Shown here one piece after another: positions 27,065 to 35,026 of a DNA stretch of 64,000 nucleotides. Below the pieces are notes generated by a model. That model was not told the DNA's origin and ran no database searches. It was given only the letters and a program-made list of their open reading frames with translations. The number at the start of each line of letters is the position of its first letter. Position 1 is the stretch's first letter. The DNA comes from Crocinitomix sp044361315 (GTDB lineage: Bacteria; Bacteroidota; Bacteroidia; Flavobacteriales_D; Crocinitomicaceae). The stretch covers positions 1 through 64,000 of the forward strand of contig JBIKJA010000007.1 in NCBI GenBank assembly GCA_044361315.1, written 5' to 3'. Both the position numbers and the translations under genes were made by a program.

Positions 27065-28117
27065 ATGGAGTTTTCTAAACATATTTTAATTACAGGTGGA
27101 GCCGGTTTTATCGGCTCTCATCTTGTCCGCCTATTTGTACGAAAGTACCCGACGTACAAAATTTATAATTTGGATGCGCTTACGTACGCGGGGAATTTAG
27201 AAAACATCAAAGACCTTGAAAACGAACCGAATTATCACTTTATTAAATGTGACATTCGCGATAAAGAAAGGTTAAATCGACATTTTGTCGAAAATCAAAT
27301 CACGGACGTTATTCATTTAGCCGCCGAATCACACGTCGATCGTTCGATTAGTGGCCCTATGGATTTTATTACAACCAATATTGTTGGTACCGCAACGTTG
27401 TTAGAAGTTGCACGGAATTATTGGGAAGGAAGTAACCATGTTTTTCACCATGTTTCGACGGACGAAGTATTTGGATCATTGGGCGCAGAAGGTTTTTTTA
27501 CGGAAGATACCAAATACGATCCTCGCAGTCCATATTCGGCTTCAAAAGCGAGTTCGGATCATTTGGTGAGCGCTTATTTTCATACCTATAAATTACCCAT
27601 CAAAATCTCTAATTGTTCCAACAATTACGGATCGTATCAATTTCCTGAAAAGTTGATTCCTTTGATGATCAACAATATCAAAAACAAAAAACCGCTGCCT
27701 GTTTATGGCAAGGGTGTAAATGTGCGCGATTGGTTGTGGGTTGAAGATCATGCCCGAGCTATTGACACGATTTTTCATATTGGAAAAGTAGGTGAAACTT
27801 ACAATGTGGGCGGTTGGAATGAGTGGAAAAACATTGACGTCGTGCTTCTTTTATGCGAAATCATGGATGAACTCCTGGTGCAACCAAAAGGTACCGCTGC
27901 GGAATTAATCACTTACGTTACCGACCGAGCAGGACACGATTTAAGGTACGCCATTGATTCATCCAAAATCAAAAACGACCTACAATGGGAACCCAGCATT
28001 ACATTCGAAGAAGGCCTCAGAAAAACCGTTGAATGGTATTTAGCCAACGAAAAATGGGTGAACGAAATCACCTCTGGAGCTTATAAGGATTATTATCGGG
28101 TGCATTATGGGGGGTGA
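27065..28117 (+). CDS. rfbB: dTDP-glucose 4,6-dehydratase
   Basis: Extended SDR enzyme making dTDP-4-keto-6-deoxyglucose. It has NAD motif ITGGAGFIGSHLVR, NLDALTYAGNLENI, the catalytic Asp-Glu in HVSTDEVFGSLG, and YSASK. SNNYGPYQ-type block appears here as SNCSNNYGSYQFPEKLIPL with Ser in place of the common Pro. WLWVEDHARAI follows. It ends the operon. No rfbA, rfbC or rfbD is present, so the later fate of the keto sugar is encoded elsewhere. Confidence 0.94.
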   Translation: MEFSKHILITGGAGFIGSHLVRLFVRKYPTYKIYNLDALTYAGNLENIKDLENEPNYHFIKCDIRDKERLNRHFVENQITDVIHLAAESHVDRSISGPMDFITTNIVGTATLLEVARNYWEGSNHVFHHVSTDEVFGSLGAEGFFTEDTKYDPRSPYSASKASSDHLVSAYFHTYKLPIKISNCSNNYGSYQFPEKLIPLMINNIKNKKPLPVYGKGVNVRDWLWVEDHARAIDTIFHIGKVGETYNVGGWNEWKNIDVVLLLCEIMDELLVQPKGTAAELITYVTDRAGHDLRYAIDSSKIKNDLQWEPSITFEEGLRKTVEWYLANEKWVNEITSGAYKDYYRVHYGG

Positions 28118-28532
28118 TGTTGGATTTGAAGGAGAGTTTATTTATTATACCGAATTCTCAATTCGAGTTTTTACACATTAATCCCTTGAAAACTATAATT
28201 TAAAAACTTACTTTTTTGGGGGTTCGGTTGTCGCAGATCATTAAAATATCGACACAATTTTTTCGCTCACATTGCACTGGAAATTCCTTACTTTTATTCG
28301 TCTGACAATCTATTCTAGTCGCTAACATCCTTTTTATCGTTAATAAAATTCAAAAGCACACCATACAATTCTTTCAAATTGTTTTTTTCTTAGTTACAGA
28401 AAAAAAAATTATTTAGTTGTGAATTGGAATTGCGAATCAAATCAACACGAATACTGTTTTCAGGCGATTAAACCATAATCAAGCGGCTAATCATCAAGAT
28501 TTTTTTAGCTTTGCACTTTTTATTTCAGAAAT
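28118..28532. other. Intergenic region after the sugar operon
   Basis: No gene seen in 415 bp. It contains a short possible terminator (ACAATT/AATTGT with a 6-nt loop and seven T, 28365-28389), and a TAGCTTTGC -7-like box at 28506-28514 just before the ABC-F gene. The rest is AT-rich with no recognised repeat. Confidence 0.5.
28506..28514 (+). promoter_or_regulatory. Putative -7 element for ABC-F gene
   Basis: TAGCTTTGC matches TAnnTTTG(C), 18 bp upstream of the ATG at 28533. No clear -33 partner. Confidence 0.4.
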
Positions 28533-30164
28533 ATGATTTCAGTAGATGCTTTGGCAGTTGAATTTAGTGGGGCGACCTTGTTTAGCGATGTTTCATTTGT
28601 AATTAACGAAAATGACAAAATCGCCTTAATGGGTAAAAATGGTGCGGGTAAATCAACCATTATGAAAATTATTGCGGGGGTTTCTAAACCAACGCGTGGT
28701 AATGTGCGCTCGCCTCAGGATACTGTCATTGCTTATTTACCTCAGCATTTGCTTACGGAAGATAAAAGCACTGTTTTTGAAGAAACGGCAAAAGCGTTTA
28801 AACACGTTTTTGAAATGCAAGCCGAAATGGATGCGCTGAACAAAGCATTGGAAACTCGAACTGATTACGAGTCGGAAGAGTACATGAAAATTATTGAGAA
28901 AGTAACTGAATTAGGGGAAAAATTTTACGCTATTGAAGAGGTGAATTATGATGCCGAGGTTGAAAAAGCTTTGCAAGGTTTAGGATTTAAGCGTGAAGAT
29001 TTTACCAAATTAACCAGCGAATTTAGCGGCGGTTGGCGAATGCGAATTGAATTGGCGAAAATTCTTCTTCAAAAACCGGATTTGATTTTGTTGGATGAGC
29101 CTACCAATCACTTGGACATTGAATCGGTGGTGTGGTTAGAGGATTTTTTGTTGAACAAAGCCAAAGCGGTGATGGTTATTTCGCATGATAAGGCATTTAT
29201 TGATGCGATAACGAACCGTACCATTGAGGTGACCATGGGTCGAATTTATGATTACAAAGCGAATTATTCACATTATTTGCAATTACGTGAAGAAAGACGA
29301 GCGCAACAATTAAAACAATATTTAGAGCAACAAAAAGTAATTGCCGATATTCAAGGTTTTATCGACCGATTTAAAGGTACTTATTCTAAAACCAACCAAG
29401 TGAATTCGCGTGAGCGGATGTTGGAAAAAATTGTTCCAATTGAGATTGATGAAATTGATACATCTTCGTTGAAATTACGCTTTCCCCCTGCCCCACGTTC
29501 GGGCGATTATCCTGTAACGGCTATCGGACTTTCCAAATCGTATGACGACCATGTGGTGTTTAAAGACGCAAACCTGTCGATTGCGCGAGGTGAAAGGGTG
29601 TCGTTTGTTGGGCGAAATGGCGAAGGAAAATCTACCATGATTAAAGCGATTATGGGTCAGATTGATTTTGAAGGTAAATGCGACCTTGGACACAATGCAA
29701 AGGTTGGTTATTTTGCTCAGAATCAAGCAGCTTTGATGGATCCAGAATTAACCGTTTTTCAAACTGTGGATCAAGTGGCGGAAGGTGATATTCGAACCCA
29801 AATAAAAAATATTTTAGGCCGATTTATGTTCAGCGGGGATGGTATTGACAAAAAAGTGGGTGTTTTATCAGGTGGTGAACGGACCCGTTTGGCGATGGTG
29901 AAACTCTTGCTTGAACCGGTGAATTTATTGATTCTGGATGAGCCGACCAATCATTTGGACATTCGATCGAAAGAGGTGTTAAAAGAAGCACTTTTAGATT
30001 TTGAAGGTACACTGATTTTGGTGTCTCACGACCGGGATTTTTTAAAGGGTCTTTCGCAAAAAGTATTTGAATTTAAAGACAAACGAGTAATTGAACATTT
30101 TGAGACCATAGATGAGTTTTTGATTCGCAACAAAGCGGAAAATTTGAAGGCGCTTGGCAGTTAA
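28533..30164 (+). CDS. ABC-F ATPase (ribosome-associated)
   Basis: A 543-residue protein with two ABC cassettes and no transmembrane segment. Cassette 1: GKNGAGKST, SGGWRMRIELAKILL and DEPTNHLD. Cassette 2: GRNGEGKST, LSGGERTRLAMVKLLL and DEPTNHLD. The linker (about 245-315) is the basic P-site tRNA interaction motif region (REERRAQQLKQYLEQQ). ABC-F proteins act on ribosomes as translation or antibiotic-target protection factors; which subgroup cannot be told by eye. It is followed by a small membrane protein after 34 bp. Confidence 0.93.
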   Translation: MISVDALAVEFSGATLFSDVSFVINENDKIALMGKNGAGKSTIMKIIAGVSKPTRGNVRSPQDTVIAYLPQHLLTEDKSTVFEETAKAFKHVFEMQAEMDALNKALETRTDYESEEYMKIIEKVTELGEKFYAIEEVNYDAEVEKALQGLGFKREDFTKLTSEFSGGWRMRIELAKILLQKPDLILLDEPTNHLDIESVVWLEDFLLNKAKAVMVISHDKAFIDAITNRTIEVTMGRIYDYKANYSHYLQLREERRAQQLKQYLEQQKVIADIQGFIDRFKGTYSKTNQVNSRERMLEKIVPIEIDEIDTSSLKLRFPPAPRSGDYPVTAIGLSKSYDDHVVFKDANLSIARGERVSFVGRNGEGKSTMIKAIMGQIDFEGKCDLGHNAKVGYFAQNQAALMDPELTVFQTVDQVAEGDIRTQIKNILGRFMFSGDGIDKKVGVLSGGERTRLAMVKLLLEPVNLLILDEPTNHLDIRSKEVLKEALLDFEGTLILVSHDRDFLKGLSQKVFEFKDKRVIEHFETIDEFLIRNKAENLKALGS

Positions 30165-30198
30165 TTTTTGTCTTGAAACGGGAGTAAAGACAATTTTG

Positions 30199-30765
30199 AT
30201 GAAAACAACCACTTGGATCAAACTTAATAATTGGAAAGAAGTAAAGTTTCCTGAAGTCTGCCCTTTCTCAGGCTTAAAAACCAATACCACAAAGGATTAT
30301 TATGTTTATAACACCTCCATTTTGTGGCATTTGATGCGGATTTTACAGCTTTTACAATATATTATTCTTCATGTTCCGTTTAGTAATGAAGGGTTAAAAG
30401 AAATGAAACGTCAACGAAGAAAAGCTATTTTGAAGGGGCTTTTAGTAGGTGCTGTTTTTGCAATTATTGGTTTTGTTATTGGTGTATATATTTCTGTCGA
30501 AGCGACGTCCAAGCAAGTGAAAGATTTGGGTATTATGATTGGTGGCTGTTCGTTTGTTTTTAGTTTAATTTTAGGACCTTTTATCTTTGATTACCAATTG
30601 CAAAAAAAAACTTCACCTTTAGATTTCAAGAAAAAAGACCGTGAATTATGGGTGATGATTAGAAACGAAGATTATAAAAAGCGCTTTTTGATTTTAAATG
30701 ATTTTATGCGCATTCCTGGTTCAAATTTTGAAAACGATGAAATTCTGGATCACTCGATTGATTAA
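30199..30765 (+). CDS. Two-helix membrane protein of unknown function
   Basis: A 188-residue protein from ATG 30199; an upstream TTG extension overlaps the ABC-F stop and is unlikely. A soluble N-terminal part contains a CPFSG motif (residues 21-25). Two hydrophobic helices follow (about 78-98 GLLVGAVFAIIGFVIGVYI, and 110-130 GIMIGGCSFVFSLILGPF). A charged C-terminal tail completes it. No family is recognised. It is probably co-transcribed with the ABC-F gene. Confidence 0.8.
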   Translation: MKTTTWIKLNNWKEVKFPEVCPFSGLKTNTTKDYYVYNTSILWHLMRILQLLQYIILHVPFSNEGLKEMKRQRRKAILKGLLVGAVFAIIGFVIGVYISVEATSKQVKDLGIMIGGCSFVFSLILGPFIFDYQLQKKTSPLDFKKKDRELWVMIRNEDYKKRFLILNDFMRIPGSNFENDEILDHSID

Positions 30766-30826
30766 TAAAAAGGTTAAAGGAGGATCTTCGCCTGAGAAAT
30801 TTCTAGCAAGGTTTTCCTTAAAAATT

Positions 30827-30914
30827 TTTGGGCGTTCGAGCGGGCTCGCCTGCCTCGCTTTATTGCCGAAAATTGGACAATAAGAGCTCAAACAATGCCT
30901 CTGATCCCTAACGC
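30827..30914 (-). repeat. Dispersed structured repeat, copy B
   Basis: An 88-bp minus-strand copy. It starts GCGTTAGGGATCAGA and ends AACGCCCAAA, and shares with copy A the identical 25-nt block GGCATTGTTTGAGCTC-type core and the box CGGCAATAAAGCGAGGC. Hairpin 1 keeps its stem (TTATTG/CAATAA) with a different loop. Hairpin 2 is reduced to a perfect CGAGC/GCTCG stem with a CC loop. It marks the left edge of the accessory island, downstream of the truncated T9SS domain gene on the same strand. Confidence 0.75.
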
Positions 30915-30919
30915 TCCCC

Positions 30920-31285
30920 CTAATTCCATCGAATAAACTGCACCGTACCTTGGCCGTTTAGTTTTGTGCTGTTGTCGCTTACGGATTTGTAATAGTAAAA
31001 ATAAGCGCCGTCCGAATAAAGGCGGCCATTTTTTGTGGTGCCATTCCAACCTTGGTCAATGCTTGGTATTTCATTTACCACCACTCCCCATCGGTCTACA
31101 ATTTGGCAATTAAATTCGTCAATCGAGGCGGCTTTAAAATCAAATGTAAACAGGGCATTACTCCCATCGTTGTTTTGCGAAAATATGTTGATGGGTTCAA
31201 AAATGGCGAGTATTTTGCAGGTGGTGTCTGTGCAGCCGTTTTTATTGAGTGCCAAGGTTCTGGGCTGTTTTTTTGCGGCAATTTA
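30920..31285 (-). pseudogene. Orphan T9SS type-B C-terminal domain fragment
   Basis: The open frame encodes only the secretion-signal domain found at the end of gliding-associated proteins: ...KNGCTDTTCKI, PINIFSQNNDGSN, then FNCQIVDRWG, GWNGTTKNGRLYSDGAYFYYY and the final GTVQFIRWN. There is no ATG, signal peptide or passenger domain. A stop codon lies immediately upstream at about 31288. This is therefore the 3' remnant of a larger gene whose 5' part was replaced by the island to its right. The 1192-residue protein at 38288 shows what an intact version looks like. Confidence 0.8.
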
Positions 31286-31342
31286 AAGGTATAGTTATAA
31301 CTTTAAATAAGCAAGATATAGAGATAAATTGAAAAGAAACAC

Positions 31343-31350
31343 TAAATTTG
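31343..31350 (+). promoter_or_regulatory. Putative -7 element for the tandem modular genes
   Basis: TAAATTTG, 23 bp upstream of the ATG at 31374. No equivalent box precedes the second gene, which suggests one transcript for the pair and possibly the UDG-like gene. Confidence 0.45.
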
Positions 31351-31373
31351 AAAATCAATAAAAAATAGAAATC

Positions 31374-31637
31374 ATGATTAAATTAAACACCCCTTACCAC
31401 GTAGCGGAAGAAAACGTGACGGTAACTTTTACAGAAGTGAAAAATGGTACAATCACAGGCAAATACAACAACAGCACTCTTACGGGTACACTTGAAGGTA
31501 ATGTCTTGAGCGCAACGTTTCACAATAGCGAAGTCAATGCGGTTGGATTAATAGAACTGACATTCAATGAAAATGGATTCGAAGGAAAATGGAAAAAAGG
31601 CCTTGAGCCAGGTCCTATGCGCGGGAAGTGGAGTGGG
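31374..31637 (+). repeat. Tandem repeat unit 1 (N-domain coding)
   Basis: About 264 bp nearly identical to 32406-32669. It includes a 63-nt stretch (31518-31580 matching 32550-32612) with no difference. The match stops sharply where the conserved GKWSG codons end. Confidence 0.9.
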
Positions 31638-32366
31638 ACAATCGTGGCGGAAGAAGAAGTAGAAAAAAAGGATTTAATTGGTTACAAAATGTATGATCTG
31701 AATGAATATACAGATAATGGCTTGTTCTCTTTCATAAAAAAGTTAAACGAAACGTTATCTGAAGCAAGTCAATTGGAAATGGAGAATCAGGAAGATTTTC
31801 TTGATAATTTTTACAAACAGTTGAATGCTTTTTTTGTTATTAAACCAGAATTTATTTATCTCGCGAAAATCACTGAAAAAATTTCTGGCAATTATGAAAA
31901 CGTCTGGATTTCACTTTTCATAGAAAATGATGAAGAGATGATGGAACGCTTCGCTTTGAGTTTGGATACGCTTAGAAATCCTGGAATAATTAATACTGTG
32001 GTTAAAATGGAGAATTTAGACATTTCAAAAATAAATGAAGACTACAGCGAGTTCACACGTTTTTCTAACTTGCTATCGAGCTATTTTGTTTACTCATTGG
32101 ATAATGTAGTCGAGCAAAATGATGCTGAAGAACTTGCAGAATTTATTTTGTCAATTTCAGCAAGTAATAATTCAGCATTATCAGACGATGAAAATGCAAT
32201 TCCAGACCAAATTTTGGATGTCTTAAGTGGATTGGGTTTTGATATTCATGATTATGAGGGAAGTAGTGAGATCAATTCAACCCATTATCTCAAGAATTCG
32301 GTGAGTTCGGGTTATGATTACCTAGCATATAGCGAAAATATTATCAGCGAACTTTATTGTTCTTAA
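31374..32366 (+). CDS. Modular protein 1: conserved beta N-domain plus acidic helical C-domain
   Basis: A 330-residue protein without signal peptide. Residues 1-88 form a beta-rich module with internal Gly/Thr periodicity (TITGKY, TLTGTLEGNVLSATFHN, GLIELTFNENGF) ending in GKWKKGLEPGPMRGKWSG. Residues 105-330 are acidic and helical. Residues 1-88 are identical at 79 of 88 positions to the next gene, while the C-terminal parts share only scattered patterns (EDF at 140-142, PEFIYL, FTRFSNLL at 227-234). The family is not recognised. A modular immunity, effector or sensor pair is conceivable but unproven. Confidence 0.85.
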   Translation: MIKLNTPYHVAEENVTVTFTEVKNGTITGKYNNSTLTGTLEGNVLSATFHNSEVNAVGLIELTFNENGFEGKWKKGLEPGPMRGKWSGTIVAEEEVEKKDLIGYKMYDLNEYTDNGLFSFIKKLNETLSEASQLEMENQEDFLDNFYKQLNAFFVIKPEFIYLAKITEKISGNYENVWISLFIENDEEMMERFALSLDTLRNPGIINTVVKMENLDISKINEDYSEFTRFSNLLSSYFVYSLDNVVEQNDAEELAEFILSISASNNSALSDDENAIPDQILDVLSGLGFDIHDYEGSSEINSTHYLKNSVSSGYDYLAYSENIISELYCS

Positions 32367-32405
32367 AGAATAAAATTTAAAACATCTATAAACAAAAACC
32401 AAATC

Positions 32406-32669
32406 GTGATTAAACTAAACACCCCTTACCACGTAGTGGAAGAAAACGTGACCGTAACTTTTACAGAAGTGAAAAATGGTACAATCACAGGCACATACAG
32501 CACTGGAACGCTAACGGGCGGACTTGATGGCAATGTCTTGAGCGCAACCTTTCACAATAGCGAAGTCAATGCGGTTGGATTAATAGAACTGACATTCAAT
32601 GAAAATGGATTCAATGGAAAATGGAAGAAAGGACTTGAACAAGGCCCTATGCGCGGGAAGTGGAGTGGA
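32406..32669 (+). repeat. Tandem repeat unit 2 (N-domain coding)
   Basis: The partner of 31374-31637, 1032 bp downstream in direct orientation. The ATG of unit 1 is GTG here, and most other differences cluster at codons 30-41. Confidence 0.9.
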
Positions 32670-33476
32670 AAATTGAATACGGATTCAAACCATTCTGACT
32701 CAGTTTCAAGCACCCAAATAAATTTAGACATTCATACAGGTATCGATGAAATATCCAAAATATTGCAGACTTTGGCAAATCAACCAAAAGAAGTTAAAGA
32801 AGACTTTTGTAATCAATTAATTAAATTTGTTAGAGAAAATCAAGAATTTCTATGGCTTATACCAGCATATTTAAATGAGTTAAATTCCATTGAGGGGCTT
32901 ATTGACGATGGTGAATTAGATGGTGACATTAGAGGATTCTATAATAAATCTCGATTCGCTGAAGACATGTCTACTAAAATATTTAGTAAGCAATGTATGT
33001 ATTATGACTCTCGTAATGGACTTTTTGCTTGGAATGATGAGGACGATAAAACAAGTATTTTCAACTTGATTTTAGAGGATATGGATATTACATTAGATGA
33101 CTTAATAAAGAGTTATAATTCCGATTACAAATCCCAAGAACAGATTCATTTCATTAAGTTCGTTAATATTTTACGCACTGTTCTTTATGCAAGTATCGTC
33201 AAAGCATATTATAGTGAAGAATACGATAACGAAAGTATAGGATATTTAATTATTTCACCAATTGAAGATGAGAACCTAAGAAATATTGAATCAAAAACTA
33301 GCGGATTTGGTGATGCTCTGATTTGGGCAATAGATGATGTCCTTAATTGTTTGAATATTGATGTAAATGATGAAGAATATGATGAAGATTGGGGGAATTA
33401 TTCAAAAAATTATGAAAAAATGGCAGAAACAATAAGTGATCAAGAGAGCTATGACTTTCCGCTAATTGAAAACTAA
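32406..33476 (+). CDS. Modular protein 2: same N-domain, diverged C-domain
   Basis: A 356-residue protein starting at GTG 32406 (the base aligned with the ATG of the first gene). The N-domain (1-88) is about 90% identical to that of protein 1, ending GLEQGPMRGKWSG. A polar linker (90-108) leads to an acidic helical C-domain (110-356) with EDF at 132-134, FIKFVNIL at 249-256 and a strongly acidic end (NDEEYDEDWGNY). Weak correspondence to the C-domain of protein 1 suggests ancient common origin with fast divergence. It lies 39 bp after the first gene and 38 bp before the UDG-like gene. Confidence 0.85.
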   Translation: MIKLNTPYHVVEENVTVTFTEVKNGTITGTYSTGTLTGGLDGNVLSATFHNSEVNAVGLIELTFNENGFNGKWKKGLEQGPMRGKWSGKLNTDSNHSDSVSSTQINLDIHTGIDEISKILQTLANQPKEVKEDFCNQLIKFVRENQEFLWLIPAYLNELNSIEGLIDDGELDGDIRGFYNKSRFAEDMSTKIFSKQCMYYDSRNGLFAWNDEDDKTSIFNLILEDMDITLDDLIKSYNSDYKSQEQIHFIKFVNILRTVLYASIVKAYYSEEYDNESIGYLIISPIEDENLRNIESKTSGFGDALIWAIDDVLNCLNIDVNDEEYDEDWGNYSKNYEKMAETISDQESYDFPLIEN

Positions 33477-33514
33477 TTCACTACTTTATTTGTATAAATC
33501 ATTTAAAAAAAATT

Positions 33515-34360
33515 ATGTCAAATTTTAAGCAAGAGCCTTTTTTTGAAGAACTAAAAGATATTTTTCGTGATAATATATTGAATATTAAAAAAAGTCAATA
33601 TGATGAATACTACGATAATTGGATTCTAAATTTTAATGAATTTAAATCAAGTAAATTTAAAATACCGGATAATTTTATTCATGAAAATCAAAAAGTCCCG
33701 AAAGAAGCTATACTAAAGGGAATTGATTTGCCAACTTGGTATGGTGATTTTAAAAACAAAAGAATAATTGTTTTAGGTATTGATCCTTTGAGAAATAATA
33801 AAGTGTTTAATAACGCTAAAGCTGATATAAATAGTGATGTTATACTCGGTACTCCATACGCTTTCCATGAAAAATCTTCAAGGGAAAAAGACTGTAAATC
33901 ATATTGGACACTAGTAGATGGTCTTAAAAATGCTGGTAATTTTGTGTACTGCACTGATATTTTCAAAACCTATTATTTTAATAAAACTGAAAAGACAAGA
34001 AGTTACAGTGATAGACCTTTTATAAGTAACGAGTATCATAAAATTATACTCGAACAAGAATTAAATTTGATTAGACCCGACGTCATAATAGTATTTGGTA
34101 AATTAGCCCATTCCTTTTTACTTGATAAAAAGTGTCCGAAAATTGGTCAGTCTATTTTAAATACTAAAGCAACTTATTCTTTAAAAGATAAAAATACAGA
34201 CGTATACACTGTGCTACATTTAAGTAAAACTCCAAGGGGTAATAATTTTAGTACATTTTTTGATAACAATGGTGTCAACACTAAATCTGTAAATGTTGAA
34301 GATAGAGTAGAATGTGCTGAGCAATATTTAGAAATTTTTAAGCGACATAATATCATTTAG
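33515..34360 (+). CDS. Uracil-DNA-glycosylase-superfamily-like protein
   Basis: A 281-residue protein. After an 80-residue N-terminal extension it shows the layout of the UDG superfamily: strand plus motif RIIVLGIDPLRN (GIDP at 88-91, the position of the water-activating motif A), DIFKTYY (148-154), strand RPDVIIVFGKLA (188-199), and LHLSKTPRG (234-242) in the place of the HPSP-type motif B. Both motifs deviate from classical families 1-6, so catalysis on uracil is not assured. No Cys cluster for an Fe-S centre is obvious. Codons are very AT-rich, more so than flanking core genes, consistent with transfer along with the modular pair. Confidence 0.6.
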   Translation: MSNFKQEPFFEELKDIFRDNILNIKKSQYDEYYDNWILNFNEFKSSKFKIPDNFIHENQKVPKEAILKGIDLPTWYGDFKNKRIIVLGIDPLRNNKVFNNAKADINSDVILGTPYAFHEKSSREKDCKSYWTLVDGLKNAGNFVYCTDIFKTYYFNKTEKTRSYSDRPFISNEYHKIILEQELNLIRPDVIIVFGKLAHSFLLDKKCPKIGQSILNTKATYSLKDKNTDVYTVLHLSKTPRGNNFSTFFDNNGVNTKSVNVEDRVECAEQYLEIFKRHNII

Positions 34361-34375
34361 ATTCAATCTATCTAT

Positions 34376-34495
34376 AACACGGGTTTGGCAAAAGTGGCGG
34401 TTCAGTGCTCCGCAGACACATTTGTGGTTAATCAAAGTTTGGTTCTCCGCATCAATATTTGTGGTGAAAATCGCCACCTTCCGCCAAGCCCGAAA
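34376..34495. repeat. Imperfect inverted repeat with internal direct repeats (attC-like or MITE-like)
   Basis: Arms 34381-34400 (GGGTTTGGCAAAAGTGGCGG) and 34472-34491 are inverted copies with a few differences and one indel. Between them a direct repeat CTCCGCA...TTTGTGGT occurs twice (34408-34428 and 34445-34465). Long-stem, short-length architecture resembles a cassette recombination site or a miniature element. The right side is abruptly replaced by IS3 sequence. Confidence 0.55.
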
Positions 34496-34497
34496 CC

Positions 34498-34710
34498 GAT
34501 GAGGGTAACAAAGTAGCAGATATTTGCCGAGAATCTGGCATAAGTGAACCAACTTTCTATAAGTGGAAACAAAAATACGGAGGCATGACACTTTCGGAAC
34601 CCAAACGAGTTAAGCAATTGGAAGAAGAAAATGCACGACTTAAACAGATTTTAGCGAACCAGTCAATTGAAATAGATATCCTTAAAGAGATAAATTCAAA
34701 AAAGTGGTAA
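34498..34710 (+). pseudogene. IS3-family OrfA fragment
   Basis: The frame reads DEGNKVADICRESGISEPTFYKWKQ (shown in part), a helix-turn-helix, then a leucine-zipper stretch RVKQLEEENARLKQIL and DILKEINSKKW, ending TAA at 34708. This is OrfA of an IS3-type element lacking its first roughly 20 residues and any start codon. A canonical slippery heptamer AAAAAAG (34698-34704) for -1 frameshifting into OrfB is still present. Confidence 0.8.
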
Positions 34711-34815
34711 CACCTTACCAAAAAGAGCAGTGTGTTGATCTTATCCATGTGCGATATACCAAAATCAGCCATGGTAAGGTGTGTAAAATTGTTGATTACG
34801 TACACAGGTATTGGC
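34704..34815 (+). pseudogene. IS3-family OrfB start, truncated
   Basis: In the -1 frame relative to OrfA the sequence continues VVTPYQKEQCVDLIHV and KVCKIVDYVHRYW, the usual beginning of an IS3 OrfB, then breaks off. No DDE catalytic core remains. The rest of the element, including its right terminal repeat, is missing. Confidence 0.6.
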
Positions 34816-35014
34816 CAGAGGCCACACCCTCGACTCTAATCCCAAAGCCAAAGGATACATTGATTATTGGGAAGATTCCGAAGGAGATAGCTGGCCAGTG
34901 AAAGCGTGGATTGATGGAAATTATCTGTCTGTTATGTATATAGCTGGCGATATTGACAACATGAATTTTAATTTGCAACAAATGTTTCTAAATGGATTCC
35001 GATTTCCGGAATAG
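34811..35014 (+). pseudogene. C-terminal scrap of an unknown protein
   Basis: An open frame without a normal start, fused directly to the IS3 remnant. It reads NPKAKGYIDYWEDSEGDSWP and YIAGDIDNMNFNLQQMFLNG, with stop at 35012-35014. The composition is protein-like. Likely the 3' end of a gene disrupted by the element; the family is not recognised. Confidence 0.4.
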
Positions 35015-35026
35015 AGCGTGTTATCT

